A stretch of DNA of 37,428 nt from Burkholderia sp. Ax-1724. Lineage in GTDB: Bacteria > Pseudomonadota > Gammaproteobacteria > Burkholderiales > Burkholderiaceae. The position numbers and the translations under genes were made by a program. Position 1 is the first letter of the stretch; each line of letters opens with the position of its first letter. This document shows, in pieces, positions 7,965 to 16,709 of the stretch. The notes under the pieces were generated by a model, which did no database searches, was not told where the DNA came from, and saw only the letters and a list, made by a program, of their open reading frames with translations. The stretch spans positions 1 to 37,428 of the forward strand of contig NZ_VWWL01000041.1 of the NCBI RefSeq assembly GCF_011752995.1, read 5' to 3'.

Positions 7965-9882
7965 CGACGGGGTTCGCGGCGATGGCGCTCACCGTGGCCG
8001 CGCCGGTTGCTGTCTCGTTCTGTACACCGCTGCTTGCACCACCCTTGCCGCCCTCGCCACCGTCTATGCCCGCCCCCGCACCGTCACGCAACATGGGTGC
8101 CGCCGCCGGCCGTCCCTTGTCCAGTTCCGCCTGCTGCCACAGCATTTCGAGCGTGCGCCGCAGGCGCGCCGGCGTCACCGGCTTGTGCAGCACCGGTATG
8201 CCCTGCAACACGAGCGCCGAGAGTTCCGTCGACGCCATATCGCCGGTAATCAGCAAGGTCGCGACATTGCCATGACCCGCGCGCGCGAGCGCGCCGCGCA
8301 CTGCCGCCAACGCCTGCGCGCCGGTGCGGTGATTCGCGAGCTGGTAATCGCAGAGCACCGCATCGGGCACGAAGCCGTCCGCGAGCGCGGCCAGCGCCTC
8401 GGCTTCATCGCGCGCGCCGAACGCGCTGCACCCCCAACGCCGTAGCAGGCTTTCGATTCCTTCGAGAATCGACGGGTCGTCGTCGATGCACAGCACGCGC
8501 CGCTCCTGCGCCGCCGGCCCGCCCGTCACCGAGTCGTTGAGACTCCCGACGATGCCGGCCGCGTCGCCCGCCTGCACCGCAAAGCGGAACACGGAGCCGC
8601 GCCCCGGCGCCGAGCGCAACTGCAGTTCGCCGCCGAGCAGATCGACGAGCCGCTTGACGGTCGGCAGCCCGAGGCCGTGCCCCTGACGCGCGTCGCGCTG
8701 CGGATTCGCGACCTGATAGAACTCCTCGAAAATATGCGCGTGCTCCTCGGGCGCAATGCCGATGCCCGAATCGCGCACCTCGATAAAACCGCCCGTCTGC
8801 CGTCCCGCGCGCCGCAAGCCAAGCCAGATCGCGCCCTCTTCGGTGTAACGCACCGAGTTCGACAGCAGGTTGCTCAGCACGCGTTCGAGCAGTACGGGGT
8901 CGTCGTAGACGACCATCGCGGTCGGCGCGATGCGCAGCGCGAGCCCCTTCGCCGCGGCCTGCGGACGATACTGGCTGCCGACCCGCTCGAACAGTTCGGC
9001 AAGCCTGAAATGCAGGCGAATCACCTGGGTCACGCCGCTTTCGAGCCGCGCGAGATCGAGCACCTGGTTGAACAACTGGTTCAGCGCCTCGACGTTGTAG
9101 ACGATGTGCCCGGCCGTCTTCGCGTGCTGCACCGGCGTCGCGGCCGGATCGTTCAGCGATGCCGCGAGCAGTCCGATCGCATGCAGCGGCTGCCGCAAAT
9201 CGTGGCTCGCGGCCGCGAAAAAGCGCGTCTTCGCGAGGCTAGCTTCTTCGGCCACGCGTTTTTGCGTCGCCAGCGATTCCGCGAGGTACTGCTGATCGAC
9301 GCGCGCCTGCACGACCTGGCGAAACAGCTTGCGGTAGCTCATCGCATAGACGTTGATCGCGCAGAAGAAAAACGCGAGGACGATCGCGAGAATCGTGCGG
9401 TCGAACGTATGCGAGCCGAAATGCAGCACGATCGACGGCAGTAGCAGGAACGGGATCGAGGTCGAAAAGTTCAGGAGGTCGAAACCATTCGACATGAAGA
9501 CGCCGGCGGCGAGCGTCACGAGCATCACGGTATGCAGCAAGGGCAGATCGGCCTGCGAACTCTGGAACGCGAACCACACCGCGAAGCCGGGGCCGCTGTA
9601 GAGCAACACGCCGCGCAACGCATGCAGACGAATCCACTCGCGCGGCGCAACGAGTTGCGGATAGCGCCGGTTGCAGATCCATAGCGCGAGGCCCGCGCAA
9701 TTGGCTAGCGCATAGAAGCCGAAACACGCGATAAAAAGCGCTGGCGACGGTATCTGCGGCCAGTAGATCGCAATGAGCACGGCCATCGAAAACCAGTGCG
9801 AAAAGAAGGCGATCGGATCTTGCGCATAGAGCACGCGCACAAGGTCTTCGTCGATGGCACGCTGGATCGGGTCGGCCCGCAT
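7930..9882 (-). CDS. Hybrid sensor histidine kinase with C-terminal receiver
   Basis: A 650-residue inner-membrane protein. The N-terminus has about six hydrophobic helices (residues ~25-180) with almost no periplasmic domain. A coiled linker and a HisKA domain follow, with phospho-acceptor His227 in AAASHDLRQPLHAIG, then an HATPase domain (NLLSNSVRYTEEG, DSGIGI and GHGLGL motifs) and a receiver with IDDDP and phospho-acceptor Asp512 in CDYQLAN. The last ~50 residues are Gly/Ala/Ser-rich and look disordered. No Hpt domain is present, so phosphotransfer to the LuxR-type regulator would need either direct transfer from His227 or a separate Hpt protein. ATG 9880-9882 is preceded by AAAGGAG, a strong site. 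The substance sensed is unknown. Confidence 0.93.
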   Translation of the reverse strand: MRADPIQRAIDEDLVRVLYAQDPIAFFSHWFSMAVLIAIYWPQIPSPALFIACFGFYALANCAGLALWICNRRYPQLVAPREWIRLHALRGVLLYSGPGFAVWFAFQSSQADLPLLHTVMLVTLAAGVFMSNGFDLLNFSTSIPFLLLPSIVLHFGSHTFDRTILAIVLAFFFCAINVYAMSYRKLFRQVVQARVDQQYLAESLATQKRVAEEASLAKTRFFAAASHDLRQPLHAIGLLAASLNDPAATPVQHAKTAGHIVYNVEALNQLFNQVLDLARLESGVTQVIRLHFRLAELFERVGSQYRPQAAAKGLALRIAPTAMVVYDDPVLLERVLSNLLSNSVRYTEEGAIWLGLRRAGRQTGGFIEVRDSGIGIAPEEHAHIFEEFYQVANPQRDARQGHGLGLPTVKRLVDLLGGELQLRSAPGRGSVFRFAVQAGDAAGIVGSLNDSVTGGPAAQERRVLCIDDDPSILEGIESLLRRWGCSAFGARDEAEALAALADGFVPDAVLCDYQLANHRTGAQALAAVRGALARAGHGNVATLLITGDMASTELSALVLQGIPVLHKPVTPARLRRTLEMLWQQAELDKGRPAAAPMLRDGAGAGIDGGEGGKGGASSGVQNETATGAATVSAIAANPVATNSSPPRASR

Positions 9883-10196
9883 CGCGCGGTCTCCTTTGTC
9901 GAACGGCGCGGCCCCGACATGGCCCACGCGCCGATTATCCCCACCATGCGCCCGCTTCGCGAGCGCGACATTTCCCCGAACGCACGTCCACTCTTCAGAC
10001 GAAAAGAAAGGAATCCGTCAGAAGGTTTACCCGGCAGTTTACCCATCAGCTAACACTTAATCCATATAGGCGCGAGCGTTGCCGCGAACCATACTGCATT
10101 CACGTTTCAGCGCGGCATTTCAGGCTTCATCCAACGCTTCGCGGCCCACCGCCGAAGCTCACCGCGCTCCTTGTCCCCACGCTGACGGAGGTTTCC
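9883..10196. other. Divergent intergenic region before the sigma-like gene
   Basis: Carries the ribosome-binding site AAAGGAG for the kinase at its left end and GGAGG for the next gene at its right end. The middle is moderately AT-rich with a weak TATAG box near 10067. No convincing gene or palindrome was seen. Confidence 0.4.
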
Positions 10197-10988
10197 ATGG
10201 GCGCAGTCCCAAGCTACGAGTTCGCCCGCCAACTCGACGACGCGATCCTGCCCGACCTGTGGCGCAGACGCACCCGGCTGTCCGCGGACGAAATGGTGTC
10301 GATCGTCGAACTGGTCCGGCGCGCGTTGCGGACCTATCACCCGCTCGAATTGCAGGCGCTCGGCGAAGACAAGGAAGAACTGGTCGCTCAGTTCATCTAC
10401 GCAAAGGTACTGCGCCTCGCGCCCGGCCACACCGAAACGAGCGCCTGCGCGGACAGCGCGCCGTCGAACAGCTACGCGGTATGCGCCTATTTCCGCCGCT
10501 ATCTGATCGACTGCCTGCGCAGCGCCGGCCATCAACGCAACGTCTCGATGGAAAACGAGGGCATCGAGCAGGAAATCGATCTGCATGCCCAGGCACTCGA
10601 AGATCCGGTGCAAAGCGTGCTGCTGCAATACGGTCTCGACGAGCAGTGCGTGAGGTTCGCAGCACGCGAATTTATCGAAGGGCTCGACGAGCCCGAACGG
10701 ATCGTGCTGGCGGGCAGCCTCGGCTGGTGCTCGGAAAGCAAGGGCGGGCTCGCGGCGGTGGCAACTCGGCATCGGGTCCCCTCTTATCACTATCGCGCCG
10801 TCAAACTCGGCGTCACGATGAAAAAGACGGCCGGCGCCGAGGAATTTTCCAACACGAAGATCGGCCGCTGGCTCACCGACGTGCTCGGCATCGCCATCGA
10901 CATCGAAAATCGCGAAGCTATCCTGCTCGCGCTGAACCTGCTCGCCGCGGAATCGAGCGACAGCGAAATGAATGAAGTGGCCGCCTAA
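10197..10988 (+). CDS. Unnamed protein with sigma-factor-like segments
   Basis: A 263-residue soluble protein I cannot assign to a named family. The N-terminal 80 residues are helical and acidic. The segment around residues 98-115 (YFRRYLIDCLRSAGHQR) resembles sigma-70 region 2 helices. Residues ~162-200 (LDEPERIVLAGSLGW followed by LAAVATRHRVPSYHYRAVKLG) look like a region-4 helix-turn-helix, where a cascade is predicted to end in a DNA-reading helix. This resemblance is by eye and weak. The start is well supported: GGAGG lies 6 bases upstream of ATG 10197. It has its own terminator at 11103-11129, so it is probably monocistronic. A transcriptional regulator or divergent sigma factor is the best guess. 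Confidence 0.7.
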   Translation: MGAVPSYEFARQLDDAILPDLWRRRTRLSADEMVSIVELVRRALRTYHPLELQALGEDKEELVAQFIYAKVLRLAPGHTETSACADSAPSNSYAVCAYFRRYLIDCLRSAGHQRNVSMENEGIEQEIDLHAQALEDPVQSVLLQYGLDEQCVRFAAREFIEGLDEPERIVLAGSLGWCSESKGGLAAVATRHRVPSYHYRAVKLGVTMKKTAGAEEFSNTKIGRWLTDVLGIAIDIENREAILLALNLLAAESSDSEMNEVAA

Positions 10989-11102
10989 CGGACGACATAA
11001 CAGGCCACATAAAAAGCGATGGACCCGCGCATGAGCGCACGGCCGGCCAAACCACAAGAAAACCGCCCGCTCATGGCGCCCGACACGTCGCACGCTACGG
11101 TT

Positions 11103-11129
11103 GCGCGCCTTGCACGGCGCGCTTTTTTT
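11103..11129 (+). terminator. Intrinsic terminator after the sigma-like gene
   Basis: A perfect 7-bp stem GCGCGCC / GGCGCGC with a 6-base loop is followed by seven T residues. It is about 115 bases past the stop codon at 10988 and separates that gene from the large oxidoreductase fusion. Confidence 0.9.
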
Positions 11130-11233
11130 GTGCGCCCATTCCACCTACGATAAAAAATCTGCTGCCGCGCGCCGTCTTTATTCCGAAGCACAGCTTCCGT
11201 TCCCCGCATCCGACTCCAGACGAGGTGGTCCTG

Positions 11234-14200
11234 ATGAACCGCTTATCGAGCGCGCCGACGGCGCTGCAACGGCATTACGAAGTGGTCGTGGTCGGTTCCG
11301 GCTATGGCGGCGCGATCGCCGCGAGCCGCATGGCGCGCGCGGGCCGCAGCGTCTGCGTGCTCGAGCGCGGCCGCGAATTCATGGCCGGCGAATACCCGCG
11401 CACGCCCGTGCAGGGCGGCGAGCAGCTCCAGTACAACACGGCCGAGGCGCAACTCGGCTCGCCGCTCGCGCTGCTCGAAGTACACGTGAACGAGGACGTC
11501 AATGCGGTGGTCGGCTGCGGGCTCGGCGGCACCTCGCTGATCAATGCGAACGTCGCGCTCGAAGCCGATCCGCGTCTCTGGGACGACCCGCGCTGGCCGG
11601 CCGCGCTGCGCGCCGACAGCGACGGACGCGACGCAGGTTATGCGCTCGCGCGGAAGATGCTGTCGCCGTCGCCGGTGCCCGCCGATTTTGGGCCGCTGCC
11701 GAAGCTCGACGCACTCGAAAAATCGGCGCAGGCGCTCGGCATGGCGAACCGCTTCAGCCGCCCGCCGATCACGGTCACGTTCACGAAGGGCCCGAATGCG
11801 GCCGGCGTCGAACAGCAGCGCTGCGTCGGCTGCGGCGATTGCAACTCGGGCTGCAACTACGACGCGAAGAATTCGACGCACATGAACTATCTGCCCGATG
11901 CGGTCGCGCACCGCGCACAGATTTTCACGGGCGCGGCCGTGCATTCGGTGCTGCGCGATCCGGACACGCAGCAATGGAAGGTCAACTTCCAGCTCGTCGA
12001 ACTCGGCCGGGAGAGCTACGGCGCGCCCGATCTGTTCGTGCTGGCCGACGTCGTCATCGTGGCGGCGGGAACGATCGGTTCAAGCGCGCTGCTGCTGCGT
12101 TCGCGCAAGGAAGGCCTGAGCACCTCGGACATGCTCGGCCGGCGCTTCACCGGCAACGGCGACGTGCTGGCCTTCGCGTACAACACCCGCGACACGATCA
12201 ACGGCGTCGGCTGGGGCGAGCATGCGCCAGGCGAAATTCCCGTGGTCGGGCCGACCATCACCGGGCTCATCGACGTTCGCCAGAACGGGCCGGATGCGAA
12301 GGACGGCTACGTGATCGAGGAAGGTTCGCTGGCCGGGCCGGTCGGCGAAGCGCTGGTCGGTATGCTCGGCGCGGTCGCGCCGCTCGAAGGCGTGGACCCG
12401 GGCGGACCGCCGACGCTGCGCGAGCGGCTCGCCTACGACGCGCGCGCCATCGAGAGCCTGATACGCGGCCCGTATCACGGCGCGCTGAACCACACGCAAA
12501 GCTATCTCGTGATGGCGCATGACGACGAGGATGGCCGCATCACGATCGACGAGCGGGGACGCGCGCGCATCGAGTGGAAAAACGCTGGACGCCAGCCGCT
12601 CTTCAAGGCGATCGAGAACGTGCTGATCCAGGCCACCGCGCCGCTCGGCGGCAAATATCTGCGCAATCCGATTTCGACAAAGATTCTCGGCAGGCGCACG
12701 GTCACCGTGCATCCGCTCGGCGGCTGCGGAATGGGCGAGGACGCGGAACGTGGCGTAGTCGATCATATGGGCCGCGTATTCAGCGGCACGGCTGGCAATG
12801 CGGTACACGACGGCCTCTATGTGATGGACGGCGCGGTGATGCCGATGTCGCTCGGCGTGAATCCGCTGCTGACCATCTCCGCGCTCGCCGAGCGCAATTG
12901 CGCGCTGCTCGCGAAGACGCACGGCTGGTCGATCGATTACGCGAAAGCGGGCGAGGCCGCCGCGCCGCCCGCGCAAAAAATCGGCCTGCGCTTCACCGAG
13001 ACGATGGTCGGCACCTACACGCCGAAGGTGGCCGGCGAGGCGGCGACGAGCCCGATCGAATTCACGCTCACGGTCGAGTCCGACGATCTCGCCGATATGC
13101 TTGGCAATCCACAGCATCTCGCGCACACCGCTGGCACGCTGACCTGCCCCGCTCTGTCCGCGCAACCGCTGACGATCACGGACGGCACGTTCAACCTGTT
13201 CGTCGTCGACGCATCGGATGTCGACGAACGCAACATGACGTATCGCATGACGCTCAACGCGGCCGAGGGCAACACCTACTATCTGAGCGGCAGGAAGATC
13301 ATCACGCGCACTTCGCCGATCAATCTCTGGGAGCAGACCAATACGCTTTACGCGGACATCCGCGCGACGGCCGACGACACCGCGCCGCCGCTCGGCACCG
13401 CGACCTTGATCATCACGCCGGAAAACTTCCTCAAGCAGCAGCGCACGCTCGAAGTCACGCACGCGCCCGATCTGAAAACGCGCCTCGAATGGACGCTGAA
13501 GTTCGGCCGGTTCTTCGCGGGCGTGCTGTTCACCGAATACGGCGGCGTGGCCGCGCCGTTGCAGTTCTACGATCCGGCGCTGCCGCCGCGCGCGAAGCGC
13601 ACGCTGCGCGCGCCGGCGCCGCAAATCAGCTGGTTCGATACGCCCGACGGCACGACGCTCAGGCTCACGCGCTACGTCGATCCGGCCGCGGGCAACGCCG
13701 GCAAACCGGTCCTGCTGATTCATGGCTCGGGCGTATCGAGCCGCATCTTCTCGACCGATCTGACGCCGACCAATCTCGTCGAATATCTGTGCGCCTCGGG
13801 CTTCGACGTCTGGCTCGTCGATCTGCGCGTGAGCATCGAACTGCCGAGCGTGCTCGTGCCGACCAATGTCGACAAGGTCGCGCGCGAGGACATTCCCGCC
13901 GCGGTCGCGAAGATTCTCGCGCTGACCGGCGCACCGAACCTGCAGGTGCTCGGTCATTGCATGGGCGGGCTCGCGCTGAGCATGTCGCTGATGCATGGGC
14001 TCGAAGGCGTACGCTCGGCGGTAATTTCGCAGGTGTCCGCGCATCCGGTGCCCGGCACGCTGCAACGGATCAAGGCCGGACTTCATATTCCCGACCTCAT
14101 GCAGCATCTGCGGATACGCGATCTGACCGCCTATACGCAGCAGGATTCGTGGCCCGCGAACCTGCTCGACGAAGCACTGCGGCTCTATCCGCTCGATCAC

Positions 14201-14650
14201 GACGAGGGCTGCGGCAATCCGGTCTGCCATCGCGCGACGTTCCTGTATGGACTGCTCTACGAACACCAGAAGCTCAACGAAACGCTGCATGCGAACCTGC
14301 AGGAGCTGTTCGGCATTCACGACGTCGCCGTATTCATGCATCTGGCGGCGATGGTGCGGGCCGGCAAGCTCGTCGATGCGCATGGCGACGACGTGTACTT
14401 CACCGGCGCGAACGGCATGAAAGGGCTCGCGGGTATGCGCCTGCCGATCGGCTTCATTCACGGCGAGAAGAACGAGACCTATCTGCCGAAGAGCACTGAA
14501 CTCACCTACGACATGCTGCGCGGCGCGTTCCCCGAGCAGCCGTATGAACGGCATCTGATTCCGGACTATGGGCATATCGACTGCATCTTCGGCAAGAACG
14601 CGGCGGTCGATGTTTATCCGGTGATCGTGCAGTATCTCAACGCGCATTGA
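11234..14650 (+). CDS. GMC oxidoreductase - alpha/beta hydrolase fusion protein
   Basis: A 1138-residue three-part protein. Residues 1-~570 are a GMC/cholesterol-oxidase-type FAD oxidoreductase: GSGYGG dinucleotide motif (21-26), GCGLGGTSLINAN (94-106), catalytic His493 in HPLGGCGMG and Asn543 in LGVNPLL. Inside this domain C197, C200, C203 and C207 form CX2CX2CX3C, a 4Fe-4S-type pattern. Residues ~585-775 form a beta-rich domain of unknown fold. Residues ~800-1138 are an alpha/beta hydrolase with LIHGSG, nucleophile elbow GHCMGG (Cys909) and His1114 in YGHID. No signal peptide is seen, so it is probably cytosolic. ATG 11234 is chosen over GTG 11225 because GAGG precedes it by 9 bases. It stands alone. 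A coupled oxidation and hydrolysis or acyl transfer on a sterol-like or lipid alcohol is an inference. Confidence 0.9.
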   Translation: MNRLSSAPTALQRHYEVVVVGSGYGGAIAASRMARAGRSVCVLERGREFMAGEYPRTPVQGGEQLQYNTAEAQLGSPLALLEVHVNEDVNAVVGCGLGGTSLINANVALEADPRLWDDPRWPAALRADSDGRDAGYALARKMLSPSPVPADFGPLPKLDALEKSAQALGMANRFSRPPITVTFTKGPNAAGVEQQRCVGCGDCNSGCNYDAKNSTHMNYLPDAVAHRAQIFTGAAVHSVLRDPDTQQWKVNFQLVELGRESYGAPDLFVLADVVIVAAGTIGSSALLLRSRKEGLSTSDMLGRRFTGNGDVLAFAYNTRDTINGVGWGEHAPGEIPVVGPTITGLIDVRQNGPDAKDGYVIEEGSLAGPVGEALVGMLGAVAPLEGVDPGGPPTLRERLAYDARAIESLIRGPYHGALNHTQSYLVMAHDDEDGRITIDERGRARIEWKNAGRQPLFKAIENVLIQATAPLGGKYLRNPISTKILGRRTVTVHPLGGCGMGEDAERGVVDHMGRVFSGTAGNAVHDGLYVMDGAVMPMSLGVNPLLTISALAERNCALLAKTHGWSIDYAKAGEAAAPPAQKIGLRFTETMVGTYTPKVAGEAATSPIEFTLTVESDDLADMLGNPQHLAHTAGTLTCPALSAQPLTITDGTFNLFVVDASDVDERNMTYRMTLNAAEGNTYYLSGRKIITRTSPINLWEQTNTLYADIRATADDTAPPLGTATLIITPENFLKQQRTLEVTHAPDLKTRLEWTLKFGRFFAGVLFTEYGGVAAPLQFYDPALPPRAKRTLRAPAPQISWFDTPDGTTLRLTRYVDPAAGNAGKPVLLIHGSGVSSRIFSTDLTPTNLVEYLCASGFDVWLVDLRVSIELPSVLVPTNVDKVAREDIPAAVAKILALTGAPNLQVLGHCMGGLALSMSLMHGLEGVRSAVISQVSAHPVPGTLQRIKAGLHIPDLMQHLRIRDLTAYTQQDSWPANLLDEALRLYPLDHDEGCGNPVCHRATFLYGLLYEHQKLNETLHANLQELFGIHDVAVFMHLAAMVRAGKLVDAHGDDVYFTGANGMKGLAGMRLPIGFIHGEKNETYLPKSTELTYDMLRGAFPEQPYERHLIPDYGHIDCIFGKNAAVDVYPVIVQYLNAH

Positions 14651-14672
14651 CGGCACGCATTGGCGTGCCGTC
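14649..14672. terminator. Strong hairpin at the end of the fusion gene
   Basis: A perfect 10-bp inverted repeat GACGGCACGC / GCGTGCCGTC with a 4-base loop begins inside the stop codon. No T run follows, so it is not a textbook intrinsic terminator; it may protect the 3' end or act with Rho. The remainder of 14673-14957 holds no gene I can support. Confidence 0.5.
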
Positions 14673-14957
14673 ATCGGCGCCGTGCATCGGGCGATGCGCG
14701 GCGCGCGTTTCAATTCGCCGCTGTTGCGTCGCTTCGCTTGGTCGTGCCGCTGTGTCGTGCTGCTGCGTTATGCCGCCGTGTTGCCCCGCCTCGTCGATGC
14801 GTAACGCGTCATCCGCATGACATGGGTTCTCCTCGCGCCATCATTCCGGTATGGTTCATGTTGCGCGACGCGCGGCCCTCCCCGCTTTTTCCGCGCCACG
14901 CTTTCGTTGCGCCTTCATTCCACGCACACTCATCCACCCGTACTCTCACTCATCGCG

Positions 14958-15740
14958 ATGAAAAAATTCTTTCTGGCCTTGTTCACCGCCGGCTTGCTCG
15001 GCAACACCGTCGCCGCGACGAACGTGCAGGCGGCCGAACTGCGCGTCATGACCTCGGGCGGCTTCACCGCCGCTTACAAGGAACTCGGGCCGACGTTCGA
15101 GGCCTCGAGCGGCAACACGCTCGACACGATCCTCGGACCGTCGATGGGTCAATCGCCCGAAGCGATTCCGAACCGGCTCGCGCGCGGCGAATCCGCCGAC
15201 GTCGTCATCATGGTCGGCTATGCACTCGACGATCTGATCAAGCAGGGCAAGGTCATTCCCGGCTCGCGCGTGGAACTCGCGGATTCGCGCATCGGCATGG
15301 TCGTGCGCGACGGCGCGCCGAAGCCCGACATCAGCACGATCGAAGGGCTGAAAAACACGCTGCTGCACGCGAAATCGATCGCCTACTCGGACAGCGCGAG
15401 CGGCGTCTATATTCAACGCGAGATGTTCAAGCGGCTCGGTATCGAAGATCAGGTGAGCGCAAAAGCGAAGATGGTGCCGAAGATTCCGGTTGCCTCGGTC
15501 GTCGCGAACGGCGACTACGAAGTCGGCTTCCAGCAGGTCAGCGAATTGCTGCCGGTCAAGGGCGCGACCTTCGTCGGCAAGATTCCCGAATCGGTGCAAT
15601 CGGTCACGCGCTATGCCGCAGGTATTCCGGTGAATGCGCCGCATCCGCGCGAAGCGAAAGCGCTGCTCGACTATCTCGCGTCGCCCGCGGCGCAGGAGAC
15701 GGTCCGCTCGACCGGGCTCGATTCGGTCTCCGCGCCCTGA
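14958..15740 (+). CDS. Periplasmic substrate-binding protein, ModA-like
   Basis: A 260-residue secreted binding protein. Residues 1-~27 form a signal peptide (MKKFFLALFTAGLLG, cleavage near VQA-AE). The mature part begins AELRVMTSGGF and carries class-II binding-protein features: ESADVVIMVGYALDDLI, a SIAYSDSASGVYIQ segment and a C-terminal LLDYLASPAAQE block, as in molybdate-binding ModA relatives. However, the ModA oxyanion-binding residues cannot be judged by eye, and there is no ModB, ModC or other ABC gene beside it. ATG 14958 is the only start that yields a proper signal peptide. It converges with the GntR regulator, whose stop is 48 bases away. Ligand unknown; an orphan receptor or a sensor partner is possible. 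Confidence 0.85.
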   Translation: MKKFFLALFTAGLLGNTVAATNVQAAELRVMTSGGFTAAYKELGPTFEASSGNTLDTILGPSMGQSPEAIPNRLARGESADVVIMVGYALDDLIKQGKVIPGSRVELADSRIGMVVRDGAPKPDISTIEGLKNTLLHAKSIAYSDSASGVYIQREMFKRLGIEDQVSAKAKMVPKIPVASVVANGDYEVGFQQVSELLPVKGATFVGKIPESVQSVTRYAAGIPVNAPHPREAKALLDYLASPAAQETVRSTGLDSVSAP

Positions 15741-15787
15741 GTCGAATGGCTGAATGCGCAGCGAAGCGCGGCTGAAACAACGCCGTG

Positions 15788-16591
15788 CTATACGGTCCCG
15801 GCCAGATGAAAACGCGAGGCCGGATGCCATAGCCGCACCGAGGTCGCGACGTTCTCGCCGACCCACGTGCGCCGCCATAGCAGCAGACACGGCTCGCCGA
15901 TATCCATCATCAGATGCCGCCGCACATGGGCATCGGGCTTTTGCGCGTAGATGCGAAACTCGGCGCGCTGCACCGGCGCGACCCGCACCATGTAGTGATT
16001 CGGCGTTTCGACCGAGAAATCCTGTTGCAGGTATTCGGGGAACACCTTCGGATTGACGTAGCGGTCCTCGTACTGGATCGGCACGCCTTCCTCGCTGTGC
16101 ACGATGCACGAGTGATACGCGGGGCCGTTTGCGAGACCGAGCGCGTCGAGCGCTTCGGCGTCGTCGCCCGGTTCGAGCGTCAGCACGCGCGCCGTATGGC
16201 GATGACCGCGCGCGGCGATTTCATCGGCGATATTGCGGATTTCCAGCACCGTCGATTCATAACGCTGCGCCGCGACGAATGTGCCCGAGCCTTGCACACG
16301 CGTAAGCACGCGCTCAGCGGTCAGTTCGCGCAGCGCGCGCGACACCGTCATGCGCGCGACGCCGAATTCCTTGACCAGTTCCGTTTCGGACGGAATCAGC
16401 CCGCCCGGTTTCCAGACACCCTCGCCGATGCGATCGAGCACATAACGCTTGATCTGCTCATAAGCGGGCACCGCCTTGACCAGTGCATCGCGGCCGCGGC
16501 CGGCGCGGTTCCGCTCCCGCTCGTGGTCCTGCCCGTGGTGCGGGTCGTCCGGTACGGCGGACACGCCGCGCGCCTGTGTCGTTGTTTTCAC
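15788..16591 (-). CDS. GntR-family transcriptional regulator, HutC/UTRA type
   Basis: A 267-residue regulator. The winged helix-turn-helix spans residues ~40-108 (IPSETELVKEFGVARMTVSRALRELT with QGSGTFV at its end), followed by a UTRA ligand domain (~125-262) with PIQYEDRYVNP, HYMVRVAPVQRAEF and a C-terminal RRTW. These blocks match HutC, repressor of histidine use, which senses urocanate. No hut genes are present, so the ligand and target here are uncertain. GTG 16589-16591 is preferred because GAGG lies 7 bases upstream; an ATG at 16603, four codons earlier, contains that site but has none of its own. It converges with the ModA-like gene and could control it, though nothing in the sequence proves that. 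Confidence 0.9.
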   Translation of the reverse strand: MKTTTQARGVSAVPDDPHHGQDHERERNRAGRGRDALVKAVPAYEQIKRYVLDRIGEGVWKPGGLIPSETELVKEFGVARMTVSRALRELTAERVLTRVQGSGTFVAAQRYESTVLEIRNIADEIAARGHRHTARVLTLEPGDDAEALDALGLANGPAYHSCIVHSEEGVPIQYEDRYVNPKVFPEYLQQDFSVETPNHYMVRVAPVQRAEFRIYAQKPDAHVRRHLMMDIGEPCLLLWRRTWVGENVATSVRLWHPASRFHLAGTV

Positions 16592-16709
16592 TGCAAGCCT
16601 CATGGGTCGTGCGCCGGCAATACACGTCGTACACCGTGGCCGGTTCTCCGGCGGCCGGGCCCAATCTTACCCGGTTCGGCGGCGAGGCCGGACGCTCGAC
16701 GCTGCGCGC

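Noticed and set aside
12080..14713. 877-codon open frame antisense to the GMC fusion gene
   Set aside because: It mirrors the codon pattern of the plus-strand gene, is Arg/Ala/Glu-rich with no family features, and has no ribosome-binding site. High GC makes long antisense frames common.
15788..16591. Assignment as true HutC of a histidine-utilisation operon
   Set aside because: Sequence blocks fit HutC, but no hutH, hutU, hutI or hutG gene is in the window, so only the family is claimed.
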